In this document: one piece after another, positions 1 through 7,894 of the stretch
How the letters are laid out: each line of letters starts with the position of its first letter
Numbering within the stretch: the stretch's first letter is position 1
IMG/VR virus record: IMGVR_UViG_3300006793_000247
Coordinates: 1 to 25,601 of that record
Direction: 5' to 3' (one strand)
DNA from: a virus
Length of the DNA: 25,601 nucleotides
Made by a program: the position numbers and the translations under genes
The notes under the pieces: model-generated
What the model saw: only the letters and a program-made list of their open reading frames with translations
Told to the model about the DNA's origin: nothing
Database searches by the model: none

Positions 1-3000
1 ATCATGTCTATTTGCTCAAAGTCGCTTCTAGAATTCATGTCTATAAAAGAACCTTGCATTTGTTGGTATGCTCTCTCAAAATAGTTTCCAAAAGAAAGTC
101 TAGAGTTTTCAAGAGTATCATCCATTACAATGTCTTGGAATACACCAGCTATAGTTCCGTAGTTTGAACCGCCTCCTTTACTGCTGCCGTCAGACCTTTC
201 ATTCCCATCTTCTCCTCTTCTAAAACTAGGAACATAAGTACCATCTACGAAGTAAGTATCCTTTCCATCATAATCTTGCTTCCTTTTTTTAGCTTCTGCA
301 TGTGGAAATCTATCAGACAATCTATTTAAGGCGTTTACTATTGGGTCTTTAGCATTTTTAGTTACATCTTCATATGATAAAGCGTTTGTTACGCCAAGTC
401 GATTTAAGGTGTCTTCAAGCTGTCTGTAAAGGACTTCGTTTGTTGAATCTCCCTTATCTTTCTCATACTCCTGCTTTCTTAGCTCAAGTTCTTTTAATAA
501 ACTCGCTTTTTGTCTTTGAAACTCCGTATCAAGACCTGTTGCTTGGTCTATTTCTCCAGACCTTCTTCTTAAATGAGCAAGAACTTGCATTTCATAAGAG
601 GTTTCTAAGCTTCTTAAGTCTGTAGATATTTTGTTTTTTGGGTTTGCCTTGTTGTATGCTTTTATTTCATTAATAAACAAACTAGAATCTTGATTAATAA
701 ATTCTTGAGATGAGTTTATAGATGTAGCCACACCTCTATTAGCAGAAGAAACCAAGTCTATAAAAGGCTTTCCTTTTGTTGTGTTTCTAAATATAGCCCC
801 CAAAAATATATCCGAAGTCATTAAGTTTTTAGGATTTAATTTCGTCCCTCCCATCATTATTTTTCTTCCTAAATTATTTAGGTATGGGTATAAGTCCTTA
901 ACGAAGTCAACTGGCTTCTTATCTTTTAAAAGATTAGCGTTTGGATTGCCTAAAATACTTATTGGGCTGTTGTTATTTAAAACCTTTAAGTCATTTATTT
1001 TTTCCTGAGCGTCTAAAATAGTTTCTAGTCTAGCATATTTTGGTCTATTACCGTTTTGAACATCTGTAAGAAATCCTTTAAGTTGCTTTTTCTGTGTTTC
1101 ATTCAAAGAATTATAAAGACCTTTTGATAAGTTTAGATTCTTTATCCTAGATATAATATTGTTTGTTCTGTCCTTATCCTCTTGCTCTAAGTCGCTAGAA
1201 TCGTCTTCAACCTGTTCTTTATCTGTTTGCTCTAAGTCTAGTTCGGTTTGAGTGGGTGGCTTTTCTGTAGTAGCTTTTTTCTCTATTTCAGATATGGCAG
1301 CATCGATGTCAAAATCAGCTTCTTCTGGTTGTGTTGTTTCTGCGTAGTAATCAGAAACATTATTGAAATACCCAGAAACATCTACATTCTCATCTGGCTC
1401 TACCATTCGCTCTAAAACATCTGCTTTATATATCTGTGAAGCTCGTTCAATAACCTTTGAATCTTCACTTGTAAGGCTAAAAGTTTCTTCTGGACCAGCT
1501 TCTTCTGAAAGTTCTGTTAGCGCTCGGTCTATAAGTCTTGTTTGTGTGTCTTTTGGTAAGAAATAATAACTAAGTTCGCTTGGATATTTTGCAAGAAGCT
1601 TTCTCATTTTAGCTTTCTTTTCATCAATAAGCTTTTGAGTTGCGTTTATTTCTTCTGGCTTCCCACCTTCTTCCATTGTTGCTTGAAGTCCTTCTAAATC
1701 TGCAACACCTTGTAAGAAGTTTTGTTTGTCGCTAACACTCATCTGATTAACTAACTCCTCTTTTCTTTTTTGAATATTCAATATTCGATTATCCGCATCT
1801 TGTTGCATCTGTAAAGCGGCTTTGAACTTTGGTGTATTTCTAGCCACTCCAGAAGATTCGAGTTCTGAAACAATATAGTCTGATTGAAGCTTGTCATTAA
1901 CAGCATCCATTTCTCCGTTGAGAGTTATTTTCCTATTTATTGTTTTATCTGCAATTTCATTAACGTTTGGAGTAATTAATTTACCGCCAACCGACATAGC
2001 CGAGCTGCTAAACAAAGAGTTTAATCCAGCGTCCATAGCTAATTTTGCTGCTTTTTTAGAGTCATATTCCTCTAATCCAAAAGCAACTTGAGTAAGGTAT
2101 CCTGTGTATGCTATAAACTGCTCTTCAGGTACTTCGCTAGCAATAACCCTAGAATCTAGACCTGTATATTTTGAAAAAGCAGCTATTAACCCCTTCCTGT
2201 TTTGTCTTGCAAAAGCGTCTGATAGTTGTTGTGCGGATTCTTGTGTTTTTGGAATGTTTTTAAATCCGTTTGCAAGTTTTAATTGCTTAAAGTATCTCCC
2301 AGTAAAAGCGGCTGTTATAGCTGTTTCTATTCCTGCCTTAGAAAAAGCATATGCTCTAGCCTCGTTGTTAGACATTCCAAGTAAGCCCTTTTCCTTTTCC
2401 GTCAATATAGCTCCAGAAACTTGAGCTTGTTTAGCGGCGTCTTTAGCATCCCTAACTTCTTCAATACTGCCTCCGTAAGTGCTTCCAAAAGTAACGCCTA
2501 AACCTACAGTAGGGTTAGCGACAAAAGCGCCTATATATGGTACAGAGGCTGTAAACCCCTGCATTCCATATGACAAAAACTCACCCATACCCCTTGAATC
2601 TGATATAGAGCCGCTGTATTCAGGAAGTAAAGCCATTGCATCTTCAACATCTTTTTTAGATGGAAGGCTAAGTTTTGTTATAGCCATTGGAGGGCTAAAT
2701 TTTGAACCTCCTACAACAACTCCAAACTCTCCAAATACTGCATAATCAGCAGCTTCTCTACTCATGCCTAAAGCTTGAAAAGAATCAGAAATTCCTACTC
2801 CAAAATTGTTTAATATATCTAATGTATGAGCATATATTCCTTGAGGTATATCTAATAATCCTCTTAAAAAAGAGTTTAATCTTGGATTTCCTTCGTCCAA
2901 AAAAGCAGTGTTTCTTTCTTGAGTTGTTTTTAATTTACCAACTAATTCGTTAAAAAGCCCAACATCTACAGTGTCATCTATTGAAACCTTTATATCTCCT

Positions 3001-4481
3001 CTTTGTATGTATCCTAGAGTTTTTGGGGTTGATATTAAATCATACACGTCTTGAAATGATGCTTGCTTGTCATTTATCATTAAGGACGGAAGTGGCATAT
3101 CTAACATATCAAGACCGCTATTTACTAGACCGCCTATAATTTCTTCGTCATGCAAATCAACTTGACCCAGAGCAGCGCTTCGTTTTAAAGCTTTCCCTAA
3201 AAGTTTAGATGTATTTCTTTTTGATGTTTCATATTTTTTTATTATTTCATCTATCTTTCGGTAAGTCGATTTAACTCTGTTGTTGCTTGCGATTTCTTGT
3301 TCAGATAAAGATGTCTGTGGGTTATCTGGTAAAACAAGATTATCTGTTTTTACGCTTGATAGCGTAGACATTCTTACTTCTCTTTGATATTCAGATTCTT
3401 GATTAATTATATCATTATACGCAGGCGATATATTACCCTTAAGCTGCTGTAAAGCAGTCATAAATAATTCTGGGTTAAACGTGCCTCCCGTATTGAATAA
3501 AGTGGAGTTTTCTTCACCAGTAAGAGCTTTTGAAAGAAAAGCTAAATCTGACTCTTCTGGCTTATTCATTTGTCTTGTAAAAAGACTCATTCCTTCATTG
3601 ACTCCATACGGATTACTATCAAATTGGTCAGCCATAACCTGGACAAGATTCTGCTTTCCAAGAGCTAAATCCATCACAAACTTATTGTGCTTTAGGTTTA
3701 GTGATTGATTGAAGTCATCACTCCTAACCGTCTCATACAAAGCATCTCCCATATCAGACATCAAATTGATTTCCAATATACTTTCGTCTGGTCTTAAAAT
3801 TTTTAAGGTATTAGAGCCAACTTCAGTCTCCATAGCAGTATATCCAAAACCACCTAAAATATTATTAAAAGCTAATGCAGCATCCCCTTCACCCATAGTA
3901 AGTAAATCTCTAGGTAGTTGCTTTATTACTGGAAGTATACTGTTGTTCTCGTTTAGTTGCTCTGTGTAGTATTCTGTAACTCTTGGCTGAGGTATATCCG
4001 ATAAGCTAGTCGGCTCTTGAGAACCCGATGTTAAAGGAGTAGTTTCCAATATGGATTGAGAAGCCGTATCTTCTGCCGTAGGAACAATTGCATTTTCCTG
4101 AAGTGAGTTTTTTAAAGTCTGAACTTGATTTTTTTTTTCAACCTTTACTTGGTCTACCCAAGTAGATGATAGTTTTTTCCAACTATTGTCATCTAAAGCC
4201 TTCTGTCCAGTTTTTCCATGAGCCCAGTTAACCCAATATCTAATGTCTGAAGTAGAAGATATTTGTCTAAGCTTACTCTCATTATATTCTTTACCAGCGT
4301 TATCGTAAAGAGAAACTAAATAAGAATAAACCTTTTCTTTGTTAACAGGAGGGTCTGGGTCTACTGATACATCAGCAGAAGAAGCATCTTGAACATCATT
4401 TGTCCCTTCAGCAATAGCTGTGTCTTTATTTAATTCCTCAGGAGCTAATCCTTCAACTTGATTTTCTGTGTTCACAATCAT
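1..4481 (-). CDS. Giant internal virion (ejection/cargo-type) protein, 3' end cut by the window edge
   Basis: The minus strand is open from an ATG at 4481 to the left edge, at least 1493 codons with no stop. The start lies 2 nt after the stop of the 678-aa gene. I recognise no catalytic domain. Residues about 631-670 form a Gly/Ala-rich hydrophobic stretch, followed by further amphipathic, hydrophobic stretches to about 834, the sort of segment seen in large phage proteins ejected into or across the host envelope. Residues about 1050-1107 are an acidic Glu/Asp/Thr/Pro linker. The visible C-terminal part is charged and helical (about 1240-1400), then turns Gly/Ser-rich (about 1440-1460). Its place last in the tail module, after two other internal-protein candidates, matches the cargo or internal virion proteins of podoviruses, including crAss-like phages. 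Being a coding gene is near certain; the role is inferred from position, length and composition. A virion RNA polymerase or cell-wall hydrolase domain could lie beyond the edge. Confidence 0.75.
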   Translation of the reverse strand, partial: MIVNTENQVEGLAPEELNKDTAIAEGTNDVQDASSADVSVDPDPPVNKEKVYSYLVSLYDNAGKEYNESKLRQISSTSDIRYWVNWAHGKTGQKALDDNSWKKLSSTWVDQVKVEKKNQVQTLKNSLQENAIVPTAEDTASQSILETTPLTSGSQEPTSLSDIPQPRVTEYYTEQLNENNSILPVIKQLPRDLLTMGEGDAALAFNNILGGFGYTAMETEVGSNTLKILRPDESILEINLMSDMGDALYETVRSDDFNQSLNLKHNKFVMDLALGKQNLVQVMADQFDSNPYGVNEGMSLFTRQMNKPEESDLAFLSKALTGEENSTLFNTGGTFNPELFMTALQQLKGNISPAYNDIINQESEYQREVRMSTLSSVKTDNLVLPDNPQTSLSEQEIASNNRVKSTYRKIDEIIKKYETSKRNTSKLLGKALKRSAALGQVDLHDEEIIGGLVNSGLDMLDMPLPSLMINDKQASFQDVYDLISTPKTLGYIQRGDIKVSIDDTVDVGLFNELVGKLKTTQERNTAFLDEGNPRLNSFLRGLLDIPQGIYAHTLDILNNFGVGISDSFQALGMSREAADYAVFGEFGVVVGGSKFSPPMAITKLSLPSKKDVEDAMALLPEYSGSISDSRGMGEFLSYGMQGFTASVPYIGAFVANPTVGLGVTFGSTYGGSIEEVRDAKDAAKQAQVSGAILTEKEKGLLGMSNNEARAYAFSKAGIETAITAAFTGRYFKQLKLANGFKNIPKTQESAQQLSDAFARQNRKGLIAAFSKYTGLDSRVIASEVPEEQFIAYTGYLTQVAFGLEEYDSKKAAKLAMDAGLNSLFSSSAMSVGGKLITPNVNEIADKTINRKITLNGEMDAVNDKLQSDYIVSELESSGVARNTPKFKAALQMQQDADNRILNIQKRKEELVNQMSVSDKQNFLQGVADLEGLQATMEEGGKPEEINATQKLIDEKKAKMRKLLAKYPSELSYYFLPKDTQTRLIDRALTELSEEAGPEETFSLTSEDSKVIERASQIYKADVLERMVEPDENVDVSGYFNNVSDYYAETTQPEEADFDIDAAISEIEKKATTEKPPTQTELDLEQTDKEQVEDDSSDLEQEDKDRTNNIISRIKNLNLSKGLYNSLNETQKKQLKGFLTDVQNGNRPKYARLETILDAQEKINDLKVLNNNSPISILGNPNANLLKDKKPVDFVKDLYPYLNNLGRKIMMGGTKLNPKNLMTSDIFLGAIFRNTTKGKPFIDLVSSANRGVATSINSSQEFINQDSSLFINEIKAYNKANPKNKISTDLRSLETSYEMQVLAHLRRRSGEIDQATGLDTEFQRQKASLLKELELRKQEYEKDKGDSTNEVLYRQLEDTLNRLGVTNALSYEDVTKNAKDPIVNALNRLSDRFPHAEAKKRKQDYDGKDTYFVDGTYVPSFRRGEDGNERSDGSSKGGGSNYGTIAGVFQDIVMDDTLENSRLSFGNYFERAYQQMQGSFIDMNSRSDFEQIDM

Positions 4482-4483
4482 AA

Positions 4484-6520
4484 TTAATTCATTTCTTCAG
4501 TGTAAGCCTCAAATGCTTTAAGCCATTGGTTTGCGGTTCCGCCAAAATTAGCATCTACGTTAAATCCTTTCCCCTCTAATATTTTTCTAAAAGATTTAGG
4601 TCCTTTGCCTTGGTCCCAAAGTTTTCTATATAAACTCGGTAGTTCATTAGTATTAACTACATAAAAATCAGGAACAGATATTGCTTGTTTTTGAGCCATA
4701 GTTCCTGTGCCAACTGCGCTAGCCCCTGTAACTGATGTTGCTGTTGATGCTAAGTCAATAGTCCCTTCAATCAATACTTTAGCAGAAGCAAATTTTCCAT
4801 CAACAATACCTTCATCCATGAATAAAATATTGTTAACGCTTGTAAGTTTACCGCCAGAAGCTGTCGTGCCTTTTAAGTCTTGCATTATTTTAGTCCTTAC
4901 ATCATCTGAACTCTTTGTAGGTGTTGATGCGTAAACTATAGAAAACCCTCCTACAATATCATTTCTTCTATCATAAAGGTCTTTAGATTGGCCAGTAGAC
5001 GACGATAACATAGCAGTATTAACTATTTGACCATTACTGTGTGTAGACATAGCAGTTCTTGTCTCATTTGCAGACGCTCCAGTACCTGAACTAAACTCAT
5101 TTCTACCAATTATAGCTACACCCAATATATTACTGATATAGTCTGAGTCAATTTTATTTGTGTTATTCATTCCAGTAGGTGTAGATTTAGAATAAACCGC
5201 CTGGTTGTAGGAAACTGTTGGAGGTGTTTTTGAAGATGGCTTTTTCCCGTCTAAATACTCCTTGTAGTCTTTATATTCTACATTAAAAGACTTAAGCATA
5301 TGGTCTCTTTTAAAAGCCTTTGCAAGCTCTCTTTGCTCTTCAGTTACTATTATTTTACCAGAGCCGTCTGTTTGTAGGTCTAAAGGGTCTGAAGTAAAAA
5401 CTAAAGAATCCCCATTCATGTCATAATACTTTGGAAGAATTGTTTTTTGACCACCAACAATAATTTCCATCAGGTTAGAATCATTTACCTCAGCAGCAGT
5501 CCTTGGAATACCATAGTCTGGTTGCCAATCAGCTCTTGCTTTCATATAACTATGAAGTATAGATATAACCTCGTCGTCTTTTGGGTTACCAATATAATTC
5601 TCCACTTGTCTAATCATGTCTGGAAAATTCTCTGGCTCAATAGTATACCCTTGAATTATCGTTCCGTTAGCCGTCTGACCAAGCTGGCTGTAAGGCATGT
5701 TCGTAATCTGCCCTGTGTTTTTATCTACATAACGAAATCTATTGCCCGTAATAGATTGAAATCCTTTAACGTCGTCTACTAGGTCGTATCGGCTTACTCT
5801 TTTTAGTGAAGGATTTAAAAATTCCGTTAAAGGTTGAGAAAATGTCTTGTTTGTTGTTAAAGGAGCTCCTGTATTTTCATCAAAAACAGGGTCGCCATTT
5901 TCATCCCTCAAAGGTACTTCTTTTATTTTAACAACAGATGAAACCCCATTTATTCTTTGCGTCTGAAGACCCTCTATAGACGGTCTCCTAACCATCATAG
6001 TGCTTCCGTCTGGATTTGTTTTAATAGTTCCGTCAGCATTTGTTGCAGGTGAAAGAAAAACATCGTTTTTTAAGTTCGGGTCAGTATACCACAAATTGTT
6101 TTGATAATCAAATGATATTGAATCATCATCTCCGTCATCAATTCCCTTCTTTATGGCTTTTAAATTTTCATCTTGTAGCTTCGCCATATTAGATAAAATT
6201 CCGACCTCAGAATCCAATTGAGATGACATAGCCGAAACTTCACTTAAAGAAATATCTCCTCTTTTATTAGCTTCAAAAGCTTGAGCTAGTCTGTTTACTG
6301 CATCTCTAGCGCCTTGTTGAATTAATTTATCGTGAGTAGTTATCCCAGTAGAGGTAATCTTAGAGATGGTTTCAGCTAAAGAAGCTGCTTGTTGGTCTCT
6401 TCGTTTACCTATCTCTAGGTTGATTTGAGCTATCTCAGAAGAACCTTGAAGAAGCATAGTTGCTAAATCTCCAAAACCTCCTAATATTGGTTGTGTTACA
6501 GTTCCTCCTCCGTATGACAT
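4484..6520 (-). CDS. Probable internal virion/cargo protein, 678 aa
   Basis: A 678-residue protein starting at ATG 6520, 14 nt after the preceding gene and ending 2 nt before the giant gene. The N-terminal ~140 residues are helical and coiled-coil-like: a short Gly-rich start, an aliphatic patch (LATMLLQG), then a charged helix. The rest is mixed, rich in Asn, Asp, Thr and Ser, with no signal peptide, transmembrane helix or enzyme motif I can see. The N-terminal pattern (a Gly-rich start followed by a long helical stretch about aggregate-forming aliphatic and Gln/Lys residues) is one I associate with internal virion proteins encoded between the tail genes and a giant ejection protein in marine Bacteroidetes podoviruses. 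The position supports a protein packaged inside the capsid and delivered with the DNA. Alternatives are a tail tip or tail-lumen protein. The function is inferred, not demonstrated by a motif. Confidence 0.65.
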   Translation of the reverse strand: MSYGGGTVTQPILGGFGDLATMLLQGSSEIAQINLEIGKRRDQQAASLAETISKITSTGITTHDKLIQQGARDAVNRLAQAFEANKRGDISLSEVSAMSSQLDSEVGILSNMAKLQDENLKAIKKGIDDGDDDSISFDYQNNLWYTDPNLKNDVFLSPATNADGTIKTNPDGSTMMVRRPSIEGLQTQRINGVSSVVKIKEVPLRDENGDPVFDENTGAPLTTNKTFSQPLTEFLNPSLKRVSRYDLVDDVKGFQSITGNRFRYVDKNTGQITNMPYSQLGQTANGTIIQGYTIEPENFPDMIRQVENYIGNPKDDEVISILHSYMKARADWQPDYGIPRTAAEVNDSNLMEIIVGGQKTILPKYYDMNGDSLVFTSDPLDLQTDGSGKIIVTEEQRELAKAFKRDHMLKSFNVEYKDYKEYLDGKKPSSKTPPTVSYNQAVYSKSTPTGMNNTNKIDSDYISNILGVAIIGRNEFSSGTGASANETRTAMSTHSNGQIVNTAMLSSSTGQSKDLYDRRNDIVGGFSIVYASTPTKSSDDVRTKIMQDLKGTTASGGKLTSVNNILFMDEGIVDGKFASAKVLIEGTIDLASTATSVTGASAVGTGTMAQKQAISVPDFYVVNTNELPSLYRKLWDQGKGPKSFRKILEGKGFNVDANFGGTANQWLKAFEAYTEEMN

Positions 6521-6534
6521 ATTTTATTTTTTAT

Positions 6535-7089
6535 TTATCCTGCTTTTCCAAATAAACTCGTAGATTTTCCTTGAGAAGCAGCTAATTTATCACTAGCCAT
6601 ACCAGCACTTAAAGCCATACCCCCTAAATCTTTTATTGCACTTGTTTGCATTTGCGAACCAGCCATCTTTTGAGCTTTAAGAGATTGGAGTTCTTCCATC
6701 TTTCTTTTCTCTATCATAGCTCTCATATTTTGTTCTTCTTGAACTCTTACTTGGTCTGCTTCATATTCTTTATCTAACATACTTGAAAAAGCCTTCATCT
6801 CCATGTCTTGAGTCTGTCCTAGGCCCATAGCCATCATACCCATCGCTTGAGCAGCGTCCATTCCCTGAGAAACATCGACTACAGCAGCTCTTTGTTTAGA
6901 TGCTGCTACTTGCATCTGTCTTTCTGCTTCTAGAGATGGTTTTAGGTTTTCAGCTAAATTTGTAAGCTCTTGATGGCGGAACTGAGATAGTTTAGCCTCA
7001 GCTTCTCTTTTCATTTTTGCTCCTTGAAAAAACTGAACACCAGCACCTATAGCACCGATTCCCATTCCAATTGCACTCATTATAGCCAT
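6535..7089 (-). CDS. Small internal virion protein with N-terminal hydrophobic segment
   Basis: A 184-residue, Met/Ala/Gln-rich, mainly helical protein. Residues about 4-20 form a Gly/Ala/Ile hydrophobic segment (IGMGIGAIGAGVQFF), followed by charged helices at about 24-60 and 100-145 and a second Gly/Ala/Met-rich patch at about 75-92 (MGMMAMGLGQ). This layout resembles the small internal virion proteins of podoviruses (the T7 gp14 type), which insert into the host outer membrane during DNA ejection; similarity to gp14 here is in layout, not recognisable sequence. The gene opens the internal-protein group: a candidate promoter box lies 17-24 nt before its ATG, and it is followed 14 nt later by the 678-aa gene. 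The role as an ejection protein is an inference from composition and neighbours. Confidence 0.6.
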   Translation of the reverse strand: MAIMSAIGMGIGAIGAGVQFFQGAKMKREAEAKLSQFRHQELTNLAENLKPSLEAERQMQVAASKQRAAVVDVSQGMDAAQAMGMMAMGLGQTQDMEMKAFSSMLDKEYEADQVRVQEEQNMRAMIEKRKMEELQSLKAQKMAGSQMQTSAIKDLGGMALSAGMASDKLAASQGKSTSLFGKAG

Positions 7090-7105
7090 AATACTTTAAT
7101 TTTTA

Positions 7106-7113
7106 CAAATATA
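7106..7113 (-). promoter_or_regulatory. Candidate Bacteroidetes-type promoter (-7 box) for the internal virion genes
   Basis: On the minus strand this reads TATATTTG, an exact match to the TAnnTTTG -7 element of Bacteroidetes promoters. It ends 16 nt before the ATG at 7089 in an otherwise tight gene cluster. A TTG at the usual -33 distance is not present, so only half of the consensus is met. AT-rich sequence makes chance matches common; the repeated position relative to the start codon is the main support. Confidence 0.4.
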
Positions 7114-7119
7114 CAAAAT

Positions 7120-7893
7120 TTACATGTAGCTCTTAAACACCTCTGCGTTTGCGCCATAGAGTTCCACAAAACTTGTAGAATTATTATTTAATGTTATTGT
7201 TGCGTGATAACCACGTAGCCCATAAGACTCTGACTCTGCGTTTTTAACTACAAAACAAAAATCATTTACAGATGGTGTAAATATTGATGAAACAGTTGTT
7301 ATTGTATTAGCTGTAAACGAATCAATTACACCAATTTGCTTAGTGGTCCCATCATTAAAGTATAATACATCTCCTCCTATTGAGTCAGCATTATTCACGT
7401 TTACTTGGTTGGGCACTTGATTAGTAAACTCGTATTGATTCGTTCCTGGTAAAGCTTGAAGCTCCCCTATTCCAAGAATAGAAAGCTTGTTAAAATCAAG
7501 ACTGTTACTTGAATCTCTTCTTATATGAGCATATTTAAAACCTTCTTTGTTTTCAAACAATAAATTGCCTGCACCACCTATAATTCCAAACTCTTGTTCT
7601 GATGATAATGTAGCAAACCAACTATCAGAGTTTGTCTCTAACCCTATTGTTTTAAAAACTTTTACATCTGATGGATTCTTATTTGAAGAATATGTTATAC
7701 TGCATCCATGACCTTTGTTATAAAACACGGTTCTAGAGTCATTTTCGTCATGAATATAAAGCTCTCCTCCTTTAAACGTGTAAAAATTAGTGCCTAGACG
7801 CTCCATCCACTCAGGCTCGTATGAGTGAAATGAAGTCCATGCAGTGTAAACCTCGTCAAATGTTATTGTTCTTTGTCCTGTTTGTAGTGCCAT
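7120..7893 (-). CDS. Tail protein resembling the distal module of a crAss-like/marine podovirus tail (muzzle-type) protein
   Basis: A 257-residue beta-rich protein, start ATG 7893, one base after the stop of the 1751-aa tail gene (TAATATG), so translation is likely coupled by reinitiation. Residues 9-52 carry a pattern I associate with the last part of long podovirus tail proteins in marine Bacteroidetes phages: TITFDE, then WTSFHSYEPEWMERLG, FYTFKGGELYIHDEN. In those proteins, as I remember them, this pattern directly follows the last propeller-like repeat within one polypeptide. Here it is a separate gene. No signal peptide, membrane segment or catalytic motif is visible. The likely role is as part of the distal tail nozzle, assembling with the 1751-aa protein. 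The gene is certain; its relation to the neighbour is inferred from remembered family patterns. Confidence 0.7.
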   Translation of the reverse strand: MALQTGQRTITFDEVYTAWTSFHSYEPEWMERLGTNFYTFKGGELYIHDENDSRTVFYNKGHGCSITYSSNKNPSDVKVFKTIGLETNSDSWFATLSSEQEFGIIGGAGNLLFENKEGFKYAHIRRDSSNSLDFNKLSILGIGELQALPGTNQYEFTNQVPNQVNVNNADSIGGDVLYFNDGTTKQIGVIDSFTANTITTVSSIFTPSVNDFCFVVKNAESESYGLRGYHATITLNNNSTSFVELYGANAEVFKSYM

Positions 7894-7894
7894 A

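Noticed and set aside
1302-1316. DFDID in the giant protein (residues 1056-1060), resembling the DxDxD catalytic motif of crAss-like virion RNA polymerases.
   Set aside because: It lies at the edge of an acidic, low-complexity Glu/Asp/Thr/Pro linker, not within strands of a beta barrel, and none of the other polymerase motifs is visible around it. A profile search of the complete protein would decide.
2104-5782. Plus-strand open frames such as 2104-2424 and 5447-5782.
   Set aside because: They lie antisense to long, well-supported minus-strand genes, have no family pattern or start context, and reflect the base composition of the opposite strand.
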